A stretch of DNA of 64,000 nucleotides, taken from assembly GCA_029780415.1 (NCBI GenBank), contig JAKOYN010000011.1:18543-82542 (forward strand). The letters are read 5' to 3'. Made by a program: the position numbers and the translations under genes. The notes beneath the pieces were generated by a model. It worked only from the letters and a program-made list of their open reading frames with translations. It did not search any database and was not told the DNA's origin. The DNA is from RXIX01 sp003989075. GTDB lineage: Bacteria > Pseudomonadota > Gammaproteobacteria > Competibacterales > Competibacteraceae. How positions within the stretch are numbered: position 1 is the stretch's first letter; each line of letters opens with the position of its first letter. This document shows positions 41,724-49,131 of this stretch, piece after piece.

Positions 41724-44700
41724 ATGAAACGCATGCTGATTAATGCCACGCAGCAGGAAGAATTGCGCGTGGCGCTTGTCGATGGCCAGAAGCTCTACGA
41801 CCTCGACATCGAGACACCCTCGCGCGAGCAGAAAAAATCCAATGTCTACAAGGGCCGCATCACCCGCATCGAGCCGGGTCTGGAAGCGGCTTTTGTCGAC
41901 TACGGCGCCGACCGACACGGTTTCCTGCCCTTCAAGGAAATCACCCGCAACTACTTCGACCCGCACTCCACCGCCGACGGCAACCGCCCCAGCATCCGCG
42001 AGGCGATCCGCGAAGGCCAGGAAATCGTGGTCCAGGTGGAAAAGGAAGAACGCGGCAACAAGGGCGCGGCGCTGACCACCTTCATCAGTCTGGCCGGCCG
42101 CTACCTGGTGCTGATGCCCAACAATCCGCGCGCTGGCGGCGTGTCGCGACGCATCGAGGGCGAGGACCGCCAGGAAATCCGCGAGGTGATGAGCAGCCTC
42201 GATATTCCCGATGGCATGGGCCTGATCGTGCGCACTGCCGGTGTTGGCCGCTCGCAGGAAGAGCTGCAGTGGGATCTGGATTACCTGCTGCACCTGTGGC
42301 GGGCGATTGAAACCGCATCCTCGCAAAAGCGCGCACCGTTTCTGGTCTATCAGGAAAGCAACATCATCATCCGCGCCCTGCGTGATTACCTGCGCGCCGA
42401 CATCGGCGAGATCCTGGTCGATAATCCGGCCATTCACCGCCAGGCGCAGGATTTCATGCAGCAGGTGATGCCGCAGTCGCTCGGCAAGCTCAAGCTGTAT
42501 CAGGACAACATCCCGCTGTTTACCCGCTTCCAGATCGAGTCGCAGATCGAAACCGCCTATCAGCGCGAGGTCAACCTGCCCTCGGGCGGGGCGATCGTCA
42601 TTGATTACACCGAGGCACTGGTCTCGATCGACATCAACTCAGCGCGGGCGACCAAGGGTGCCGACATCGAGGAAACCGCGTTCACCACCAACCTGGAGGC
42701 GGCCGAGGAAATCGCCCGGCAGTTGCGACTGCGCGATCTGGGCGGGCTGATTGTCATCGATTTCATCGATATGAATATCGCCCGCAACCAGCGTGAGGTG
42801 GAAACACGGCTGCGTGAGGCGCTCAAGTCGGATCGCGCCCGGGTGCAGGTAGGGCGGATTTCGCGCTTTGGCCTGCTGGAAATGTCCCGGCAGCGGCTGC
42901 GGCCTTCGCTTGGCGAAGCCAGCCATGTGCTCTGCCCGCGCTGCAATGGCCAGGGCAACATCCGCAATATCGATTCGCTGGCCCTGAGCGTGCTGCGCCT
43001 GATTCAGGAAGAAGCAATGAAGGACAAGACCGGGCGGGTGGTGGTGCAACTGCCGGTCAAGGTCGCGACCTTCCTGCTCAACGAGAAGCGTGAGGCAATC
43101 CGCGCCATTGAGCAGCGTCACCGGGTCAGCGTGACCCTGATCCCGAACGAGACCCTGGAAACACCGCATTTCCGCCTGAGCCGGCTGCGCGCTGATGAAC
43201 TCTCCGAGGGACAACTACCATCGTATCGGCTCGCTCAGGATTACGAGGAGGTGGAAACCACGGCCAGCCTGCCCGGCAGCCGCAGTTCCGATGAGGAACC
43301 GGCGGTCAAGGGCGTTGCGCCCACCACGCCGGCACCTACACCGGTAGCGCCGACACCCAAGCCCGAGGCCAATCCCAGTTTCTTTGGCTGGCTGTGGAGC
43401 AACCTGTTCGGTCAGCCGCCGCAATCCACCGAGGAGCGGCCAAGCCGTACGGGCGCGCGCCCACCCAAACCCGATCGCCATCGCCGCGACCGTCCGCAGC
43501 GCCGCCCGGAAGCGGATGCCGTTGAGCCAGCAGTTGTCGTTGCGCCAGCGGTGGTCGCGCCGGTGGTTCCCGCGCCTGGTATTCCAGCACCCGCACCGAG
43601 TGAACCACTGCCTGTTCCCGCAGCAGTCGTAGTGCCCGAAGCGCTGCCGGCCGAGGAACTGCGCGAACCGGCACCGTCACAGGATGGCGAGGATGATTTG
43701 GGCAATTCCCGCAACCGGCGCGGTCGGCGGGGCGGTCGGCGGCGGCGGCGCAATGATGCACCCGCTGCGACCGATGTTGCGCCGTCCGGTGCCGAGGATC
43801 TGGTTGAAGGTGAAGAGCGCATCGAGAGCATCGAGAGCGTCGAGAGCGTCGAGAGCGTCGAGATCAATGCTGAAGCGGCCGCGCCCGCCCCTGCCGCCGA
43901 AACCGGTACTGGTACGGCCACACAGCCTGTTGTTCAGGTGACGCTGGCAACAGGACGCCGTATCCGCAGTGGCCGTCCCCGTCTTCCCCGGGATGCCGCG
44001 CCGACGACTTTGACCACCACGCCGGTACTGCCTGTTAGCGAACCGCCAGTGCCACCGCCACCGTCCCTGCTCGAATACCCGGTGGTTGAAGGCATCGAAC
44101 CGCTGACAATTACCCTGCCGCCTCTGCGTGGATCACGCGGATCGGCTGAACCAGTGCCCGCACCCGCGACGCCGAGCCTTGCCGAACCGGTATCACCGAC
44201 CGCTCCGGTAACGGATACAGCCACTGCAACCGGGTCTGAAACTGCGGCGGCAGTTGAAACGGAAACCACCGTTGCCACTGAAACAGTCGCTGAAACCGTC
44301 GCAACCGTTGCAACGGAAACCCCTGTTGCCACTCAGGATGTGGTAGCAGCCGAAACGGCTGTCGAGCCTGCGGCAGTGATCGCCGATGAAGCGGCCGTTG
44401 CAACGGAAACGGCTGTCGAGCCTGCGGCAGTGATCGCCGATGAAACGGTAGCTGAAGTGGAAACTGCCGTTGCCGCTGAAACGACCACCGGAGTGGAAAC
44501 CTCCGTCGCTCAGGATACCGCAGCAGTTGCGGCAGAACCCGAAACGGCTGATGAAGCGTTCGAACCTGAAGGGCTGATTCCGGCTGAAACGGCAGAAGAA
44601 GTCCCGGCAACCGTCGCAACCGATTCCGCGCCTGAAACAGCCCCCGCTGCAGAAACGGTCCGCGAAGTGGAAACCGCAGTCGATGCGGAAACGCCGGCAG

Positions 44701-44939
44701 ATGCTGAAACCACTGCAGCCACTGCCAAACCGGAATCGCCCGCCAGCGATCTGGATGGAGCCGCGGTCGAAGCAGCACCCGAAGCAACGACCACAGTCGA
44801 GACAGACGCCAAGGCAGAAACCGGAACCGAAGCGACAGCTGATGACACTGCTCAGGCTCCGGATGCTGAACCGTCGGTCGCATCAAGCCCGGCGCCGACC
44901 GAAACCCCAGAGCAGCCCGAGGACAAGCCCGCGGTCTGA
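41724..44939 (+). CDS. rne: Ribonuclease E
   Basis: A 1071-residue essential endoribonuclease and degradosome scaffold. The catalytic half matches E. coli residue for residue at key sites: S1 domain from about 37, Asp303 (SIDINSAR) and Asp346 (VIDFIDM) for Mg2+, and the zinc link Cys404/Cys407 in CPRCNGQG. After residue 530, NPSFFGWLWSNLF (about 550-562) is a membrane-targeting amphipathic helix, followed by two Arg-rich RNA-binding segments (about 573-600 and 660-680; GRRGGRRRRR). The final 390 residues are an acidic, Glu/Thr/Ala/Val-rich low-complexity tail with internal repeats. The ATG at 41724 (MKRMLINATQ) is the standard start. A strong terminator follows. Confidence 0.97.
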   Translation: MKRMLINATQQEELRVALVDGQKLYDLDIETPSREQKKSNVYKGRITRIEPGLEAAFVDYGADRHGFLPFKEITRNYFDPHSTADGNRPSIREAIREGQEIVVQVEKEERGNKGAALTTFISLAGRYLVLMPNNPRAGGVSRRIEGEDRQEIREVMSSLDIPDGMGLIVRTAGVGRSQEELQWDLDYLLHLWRAIETASSQKRAPFLVYQESNIIIRALRDYLRADIGEILVDNPAIHRQAQDFMQQVMPQSLGKLKLYQDNIPLFTRFQIESQIETAYQREVNLPSGGAIVIDYTEALVSIDINSARATKGADIEETAFTTNLEAAEEIARQLRLRDLGGLIVIDFIDMNIARNQREVETRLREALKSDRARVQVGRISRFGLLEMSRQRLRPSLGEASHVLCPRCNGQGNIRNIDSLALSVLRLIQEEAMKDKTGRVVVQLPVKVATFLLNEKREAIRAIEQRHRVSVTLIPNETLETPHFRLSRLRADELSEGQLPSYRLAQDYEEVETTASLPGSRSSDEEPAVKGVAPTTPAPTPVAPTPKPEANPSFFGWLWSNLFGQPPQSTEERPSRTGARPPKPDRHRRDRPQRRPEADAVEPAVVVAPAVVAPVVPAPGIPAPAPSEPLPVPAAVVVPEALPAEELREPAPSQDGEDDLGNSRNRRGRRGGRRRRRNDAPAATDVAPSGAEDLVEGEERIESIESVESVESVEINAEAAAPAPAAETGTGTATQPVVQVTLATGRRIRSGRPRLPRDAAPTTLTTTPVLPVSEPPVPPPPSLLEYPVVEGIEPLTITLPPLRGSRGSAEPVPAPATPSLAEPVSPTAPVTDTATATGSETAAAVETETTVATETVAETVATVATETPVATQDVVAAETAVEPAAVIADEAAVATETAVEPAAVIADETVAEVETAVAAETTTGVETSVAQDTAAVAAEPETADEAFEPEGLIPAETAEEVPATVATDSAPETAPAAETVREVETAVDAETPADAETTAATAKPESPASDLDGAAVEAAPEATTTVETDAKAETGTEATADDTAQAPDAEPSVASSPAPTETPEQPEDKPAV
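43822..44459 (+). repeat. Internal repeats in the RNase E C-terminal tail
   Basis: Short 9-base GAGAGCGTC-type repeats at about 43822-43863 encode ESVESVE. A 54-base unit occurs at 44352-44405 and 44406-44459, with the first 39 bases identical (encoding ETAVEPAAVIADE). The number of codons stays in frame. Confidence 0.8.
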
Positions 44940-44955
44940 TCGTCCCTGAAACGGC

Positions 44956-44995
44956 ACGGCGGGGCGGATTACATCGATCCACCCCGCCGTTTTTT
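44956..44995 (+). terminator. Intrinsic terminator after rne
   Basis: Perfect 9-bp arms ACGGCGGGG (44956-44964) and CCCCGCCGT (44982-44990), with extra pairing inside, followed by six T. Confidence 0.92.
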
Positions 44996-45034
44996 ATCCC
45001 GCCGCCGGCAAACGCCGGCAATCACCCGGTGCGG

Positions 45035-45514
45035 CTATATCCGATACCGCTCGCGAATGTGCACCAGCAGACCCTGTGCAGCTTCCTCGATCAGATCCAT
45101 CACCCGCTCGAAACCACCCGCGCCGCCATAATACGGATCCGGCACCTCGCGCTCGGGCAGATCGGGGGCGAAATCCATGAACAACTGCACACGCGTACGC
45201 AAGGCCGCATCCGGGCACAACGCCAGCAGATGCTCCAGATTATCGCGATCCATGGCTAAAACGTGCTCAAACTCGACAAAGTCGTTCACCACAACCTGCC
45301 GGGCGCGCAACCCCCGCAACTCGACACCCCGCAGCCGCGCAGTCGCCTGGCTGCGGCTATCGGGCGGCGCGCCAATATGGTAAGAGTGCGTACCCGCCGA
45401 ATCGACATACACCTTGTCGGACAGGCCGGCACTTTCCAGCATCTGCCGGAACACGCCTTCCGCCACCGGCGAACGGCAGATATTACCCATGCACACAAAC
45501 AGGACTCGCACCAT
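45035..45514 (-). CDS. Low-molecular-weight protein tyrosine phosphatase
   Basis: A 159-residue LMW-PTP. The P-loop CMGNICRS holds Cys8 and Arg14; the general acid is Asp in VPDPYYGG. The ATG at 45514 (MVRVLFVCMGN) is set by the domain; the frame is open further but meets the divergent gene. Related enzymes dephosphorylate tyrosine kinases of capsule export or small substrates; here no such kinase is nearby. In Pseudomonas the homologue also lies between kdsB and rne. Confidence 0.93.
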   Translation of the reverse strand: MVRVLFVCMGNICRSPVAEGVFRQMLESAGLSDKVYVDSAGTHSYHIGAPPDSRSQATARLRGVELRGLRARQVVVNDFVEFEHVLAMDRDNLEHLLALCPDAALRTRVQLFMDFAPDLPEREVPDPYYGGAGGFERVMDLIEEAAQGLLVHIRERYRI

Positions 45515-45612
45515 CGCTTTCGCCTTTTTCTCATCCGGTCGCCGCGTGCTGCCAAACGCCGCGCGCACCGCTTGTACGATTCTGGATCCGATCACCTTGG
45601 ACGCCACCACGC

Positions 45613-45882
45613 ATGCTGCGCATTGATTCCCACAAGCTCAAGCCCCTGCTGGGGCAATTCCTGCACTACCGGGGCATCGCCTGCCAGGTCATCGAGATTC
45701 TCGCCGATGAACCCGCGCTGGTGCTGCGCGATTGCAGCGATCACACCCTGATTCAGGCCGACCAGTACGGCCACGCCGGCGAGCACCTGCCGGTTACATT
45801 TACCGTCGCAGTGCTGAACGAACACCGTGACGCACTTAATCCCGAACTGCCGGTACTGACCGGCTGCGATCTACTCGCCTGA
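45613..45882 (+). CDS. Small hypothetical protein in the kdsB-PTP interval
   Basis: An 89-residue protein starting MLRIDSHKLKPLLGQFLHYR, with alternating hydrophobic residues suggesting beta strands (ACQVIEILADEPALVLRDC). No membrane segment, signal or known motif is seen. It runs opposite to its neighbours, overlaps the kdsB end by 12 bases and is divergent from the phosphatase gene. It occupies a place next to where Pseudomonas has murB. Codon pattern looks coding. Confidence 0.65.
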   Translation: MLRIDSHKLKPLLGQFLHYRGIACQVIEILADEPALVLRDCSDHTLIQADQYGHAGEHLPVTFTVAVLNEHRDALNPELPVLTGCDLLA

Positions 45883-46674
45883 AGCCTGCAGCGCTGCGGC
45901 CACCCGCGCCAGATCAGCTTCAGTATCCACGCCCGGAGGTGGCGCCGCAGCAGCTTCGACCACATGAATGCGGATGCCGTACCACAAGGCCCGTAATTGC
46001 TCCAGTGACTCGGCCTGCTCAGCCGGTGCCGAAGCCAGATGCGGGTAGCGGCGCAACACCGCCACCCGATAGGCATACAGGCCGATATGGCGAAACCAGG
46101 ACGTAGCACCGGGCAGCACATCCCGCGCTGTGGCAAAACCGTCACGGTGCCAGGGAATCGGCGCACGACTGAAATACAGCGCATCACCGCGCGCGTCGCG
46201 CACCACCTTGACCACATGTGGATCAAACACCTCGGCGGCTTGTTCGATCCGCGCGCAGGCCGTGGCCATGCCGGCCTCGGGATGCGTGATCAGAGCCGCC
46301 GCCACCTGCCGCAACAGCGCCGGTGGCATTTGCGGTTCATCGCCCTGCAGATTGACCACCACGGTTTCGTCGGACCAGCCATAACGCTCGGCAACTTCCG
46401 CCAGTCGATCGGTGCCGGACAGGTGCGTGGTGGCAGTCATGCATACCAGCGCGCCAAAGCCGGCGGCCGCCTCGGCGATGCGCGGATCATCAGTAGCAAT
46501 CACCACCTGCTCGGCGCCGCTGGCCAGCGCCTGCCGGTAGACATGCTCCAGCAGTGTCCGTCCAGCCAGCATGCGCAGGGGCTTGCCCGGCAGCCGGGTC
46601 GAGGCATAGCGGGCGGGTATCGCTACCCGGAAGCGTAGTGCAGCCTCCGCGAGCATGGATGCGTCACTCATCAT
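45871..46674 (-). CDS. kdsB: CMP-KDO synthetase
   Basis: A 267-residue 3-deoxy-manno-octulosonate cytidylyltransferase that activates KDO for LPS inner-core synthesis. IPARYASTRLPGKPL near residue 19, the CTP-binding VIATDDPRIAEAA and NLQGDEPQMP are family signatures. Two ATGs (46674, 46671) overlap the end of the Trm112-like gene. Together with lpxK it forms an LPS block. Confidence 0.95.
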   Translation of the reverse strand: MMSDASMLAEAALRFRVAIPARYASTRLPGKPLRMLAGRTLLEHVYRQALASGAEQVVIATDDPRIAEAAAGFGALVCMTATTHLSGTDRLAEVAERYGWSDETVVVNLQGDEPQMPPALLRQVAAALITHPEAGMATACARIEQAAEVFDPHVVKVVRDARGDALYFSRAPIPWHRDGFATARDVLPGATSWFRHIGLYAYRVAVLRRYPHLASAPAEQAESLEQLRALWYGIRIHVVEAAAAPPPGVDTEADLARVAAALQASGE

Positions 46675-46837
46675 CGGCCAGCTTGCGCGCCTCGCTTTCC
46701 AGCATCACCGGAATGCCATCGCGCACCGGGTAGGCCAGCCGGCTTTCCTTACAGATCAGCTCCTGGCGCGCCTTGTCGTATATCAGCGGCGCCTTGCTGA
46801 CCGGGCATACCAGAATATCCAGCAGTTTCTGTTCCAT
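46664..46837 (-). CDS. Trm112/YcaR-family small protein
   Basis: A 57-residue protein (MEQKLLDILVCPVSKAPLIY and on, ending in MLESEARKLADDE). It matches the small UPF0434/Trm112 family encoded between lpxK and kdsB in many gammaproteobacteria. Only two cysteines remain, so a full zinc knuckle is lacking. Its first 89 bases overlap the unusually long lpxK frame, and its stop overlaps kdsB by 11 bases. Confidence 0.9.
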   Translation of the reverse strand: MEQKLLDILVCPVSKAPLIYDKARQELICKESRLAYPVRDGIPVMLESEARKLADDE

Positions 46838-47909
46838 CGTCATTGACCTCGTTGACAGGGAGACCGCCTGCGCGCAGCTGCGCGCCGCGCCGGCGATTCG
46901 TGTTCCAATGATTCAGCATGATGCCCTTGCCCATGGCGCTCACCGCCACACGCTTGAGCAGTTGTTGCTCGAAATCCGCATCGAGCTGGGCGTGCACCGG
47001 CACATACCAGGCATTATCCGGCGCGAAGGCCCGGCATTTGACCGCGTCCTTCTCGGTCATCAGCACCGGCAGATCTTCCAGGAAGCGCACATCACTGGCC
47101 TTGAAATCATGGTGATCGGGCAACGGGTGCGCCAGAATCCGCACACGGGCGCGCCGCACATGATCAAAAAAACGCCACGGATCGCCAATACCGGCTATCG
47201 CATGCACCGTACCCGACTGGAAGCTTTTCAAGGCAACGCTGATGTCGGGATCGGCCAGATTCAAGGCCCGATCACCGCATAGCACCATCAGATATTCGCC
47301 GCTGCGGGTCGCGCCATTGCCAACCACGAAATCCACCGTGCGCAAGCGCGCCGGCGGCTCGCGCAGCGGCCCGGCAGGCAGACAGGCGCCATTACCAAAG
47401 CGGCGCAGGCCATCAACCACCGCGATTTCGATATCGCGCTGCAGGCGATAGTGCTGCAGACCGTCATCGCTGAGCAGCACATTGCAGGGATGGCGATCGA
47501 GCAGCAACCGCGCCGCCGCCACCCGATCAGGGCCGACCACCACCGGGCAGCGGCAGCGCTGCGCCAGCAGCACCGGTTCATCGCCGACCTGCAGCGGATC
47601 GCTGTCAGCCGTGACCACGCGTGGCCACTGCCCCGACTGCCCACCATAGCCACGACTGATCACGCCCGGGACATAGCCGGCGGCGCGCAGCAGTTCCACC
47701 AGCCGCACCACCAGCGGAGTCTTGCCGGTCCCCCCCACGCTGATGTTGCCCACCACGATCACCGGCACCGGCAGCGCCACACTGCGCAGCACGCCCCAGC
47801 GATAGAACAGGCGCCGCAGCCGTACCACCAGACTAAACAGCAGACTCAGCGGCCACAGCAGCATCGCCACCACGTTCAGTGAGTAACCGTAGCGATCCAG
47901 CAGATTCAT
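46749..47909 (-). CDS. lpxK: Tetraacyldisaccharide 4'-kinase, with unusual C-terminal extension
   Basis: A 386-codon frame for the lipid A 4'-kinase, an inner-membrane P-loop enzyme. The N-terminal membrane helix (about 13-30), VGNISVGGTGKTPL (about 53-65), SDDGLQHYRL and LMTEKDAVKC are all present. Homology ends near residue 340 (LLKRVAVSAMG); the last 45 or so residues are Gly/Gln/Arg-rich and overlap the next gene by 89 bp. E. coli LpxK has 328 residues, so this looks like loss of the normal stop. The ATG overlaps the exbD stop as ATGA. Confidence 0.92.
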   Translation of the reverse strand: MNLLDRYGYSLNVVAMLLWPLSLLFSLVVRLRRLFYRWGVLRSVALPVPVIVVGNISVGGTGKTPLVVRLVELLRAAGYVPGVISRGYGGQSGQWPRVVTADSDPLQVGDEPVLLAQRCRCPVVVGPDRVAAARLLLDRHPCNVLLSDDGLQHYRLQRDIEIAVVDGLRRFGNGACLPAGPLREPPARLRTVDFVVGNGATRSGEYLMVLCGDRALNLADPDISVALKSFQSGTVHAIAGIGDPWRFFDHVRRARVRILAHPLPDHHDFKASDVRFLEDLPVLMTEKDAVKCRAFAPDNAWYVPVHAQLDADFEQQLLKRVAVSAMGKGIMLNHWNTNRRRGAQLRAGGLPVNEVNDDGTETAGYSGMPGQQGAADIRQGAPGADL

Positions 47910-48382
47910 GGTCGCGGCTCCGACGGCGGCACATCCGGCGCCGGCGTGGACGTAGGCACAGCCACCGGCCCGCTCACCGCGCTCATCGTGGCGATACCCA
48001 GTTGGCGAATGCCCAGTTGTCCGGCGATATCCAGCACCGTCACCACCGCCTGATGCGGGGCACGACCATCCGCGCGCACGGTCAAGGGCAACTCGCGCCC
48101 GGCCAGTGCAGTACGCAGAGCCTCGCGCAACACCGCCGCATCGCCCAGGCCCAGATCATGGCCATTAAGCGCATAGCGGCCGCTGGCGTCGATATCGACA
48201 TCCAGTTGTGCGACATCACCCGGCAGCGGCGTCGCCGATGCATCCGGCAGGCGGATATCGAGTTGGGCCTCATGGCGCAGGCTAGTGGCGAGCATGAAAA
48301 AGATCAGCAGCACCAGCACCACATCGATCATCGGCACCAAGTTCAGTTCCGGTTCCTCACGACGCCGGGGACGCAGATTCAC
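47906..48382 (-). CDS. exbD: ExbD/TolR-family protein
   Basis: A 158-residue inner-membrane protein with a single N-terminal helix (about 17-36; NLVPMIDVVLVLLIFFMLAT) holding the proton-path Asp, then a periplasmic domain and a Pro/Ser/Thr-rich tail. It works with ExbB to power an envelope process by the proton gradient. It overlaps exbB and lpxK at both ends; in this location the pair may help lipid or LPS transport rather than TonB. Confidence 0.9.
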   Translation of the reverse strand: MNLRPRRREEPELNLVPMIDVVLVLLIFFMLATSLRHEAQLDIRLPDASATPLPGDVAQLDVDIDASGRYALNGHDLGLGDAAVLREALRTALAGRELPLTVRADGRAPHQAVVTVLDIAGQLGIRQLGIATMSAVSGPVAVPTSTPAPDVPPSEPRP

Positions 48383-49014
48383 GCCGGCTGCTCCCCAGGA
48401 AGAACCGCGCCGGCCCTGGCATCGAGCAGATCGATCAGATGCAGGGTTTCCTGCTCCATGCCCACCACCAGGCCCGTCACCCGGCCTTGAAAGTAGCGGT
48501 AGAACAGCAGACTGGGAATCGCCACGCTCAGGCCAGCCGCAGTGGTAACCAGCGCTTCGGCAATGCCCACCGACAGCAGACTGAAATTGCTGTTGCCCTG
48601 CACGGAAACGATCTGAAAGATCTTGATCATGCCGGACACGGTGCCGAGCAGACCCAGCAGCGGACTGATGGCGGCAATGGTGCCGAGGGTATTAAGAAAC
48701 CGCTCCAGTTCGTGAGCGACATGGCGGCCGGTGTCCTCGACCCGCTCGCGCAGCACCTCGCGGCCCCGGTCACGGCTGGCCAGCCCCATGGCTACGATGC
48801 GTCCGAGCGGTGAATCCAGCGCCAGGCTCTGCACATCCGCCGCTGTAATCGCACCCTGTTCGCTCCAGCGACGCAAAATGGCCACCAGCCGCTCGGGCAA
48901 CACCCGCGCCCGGCGCAGCGCCAGCAAGCGCTCAAAAATGATGGTTGCCGCCACCAGCGAACAGGCCATGATCGGCGCCATCAGCCAGCCGCCGGTCTTG
49001 ATCAGTTCGAACAT
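48379..49014 (-). CDS. exbB: ExbB/MotA/TolQ-family proton channel
   Basis: A 211-residue inner-membrane proton-channel protein. Three membrane helices are visible, at about 10-28, 108-133 (TIAAISPLLGLLGTVSGMI) and 150-175, with the conserved Pro/Gly-Thr motif GLLGTVSGM. The ATG at 49014 (MFELIKTGGWLM) is the family start. It is upstream of exbD with a 4-base overlap and follows comEC, the same order as in Pseudomonas. Confidence 0.92.
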   Translation of the reverse strand: MFELIKTGGWLMAPIMACSLVAATIIFERLLALRRARVLPERLVAILRRWSEQGAITAADVQSLALDSPLGRIVAMGLASRDRGREVLRERVEDTGRHVAHELERFLNTLGTIAAISPLLGLLGTVSGMIKIFQIVSVQGNSNFSLLSVGIAEALVTTAAGLSVAIPSLLFYRYFQGRVTGLVVGMEQETLHLIDLLDARAGAVLPGEQPA

Positions 49015-49131
49015 ACCCACGTTCTCCTGGGATAATAAATACTTAACTGCATGCGTGTGCTGTCCTGTCAGTGTCGTGCGCGGCATGATACTGGATTTGC
49101 CGCAACGCCCGCAGCGTTGCGTCAGCGCCGG

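Noticed and set aside
43822..44459. Possible assembly duplication in rne
   Set aside because: The copies diverge after 39 bases and keep the reading frame, so they look like real protein repeats rather than an assembly artefact.
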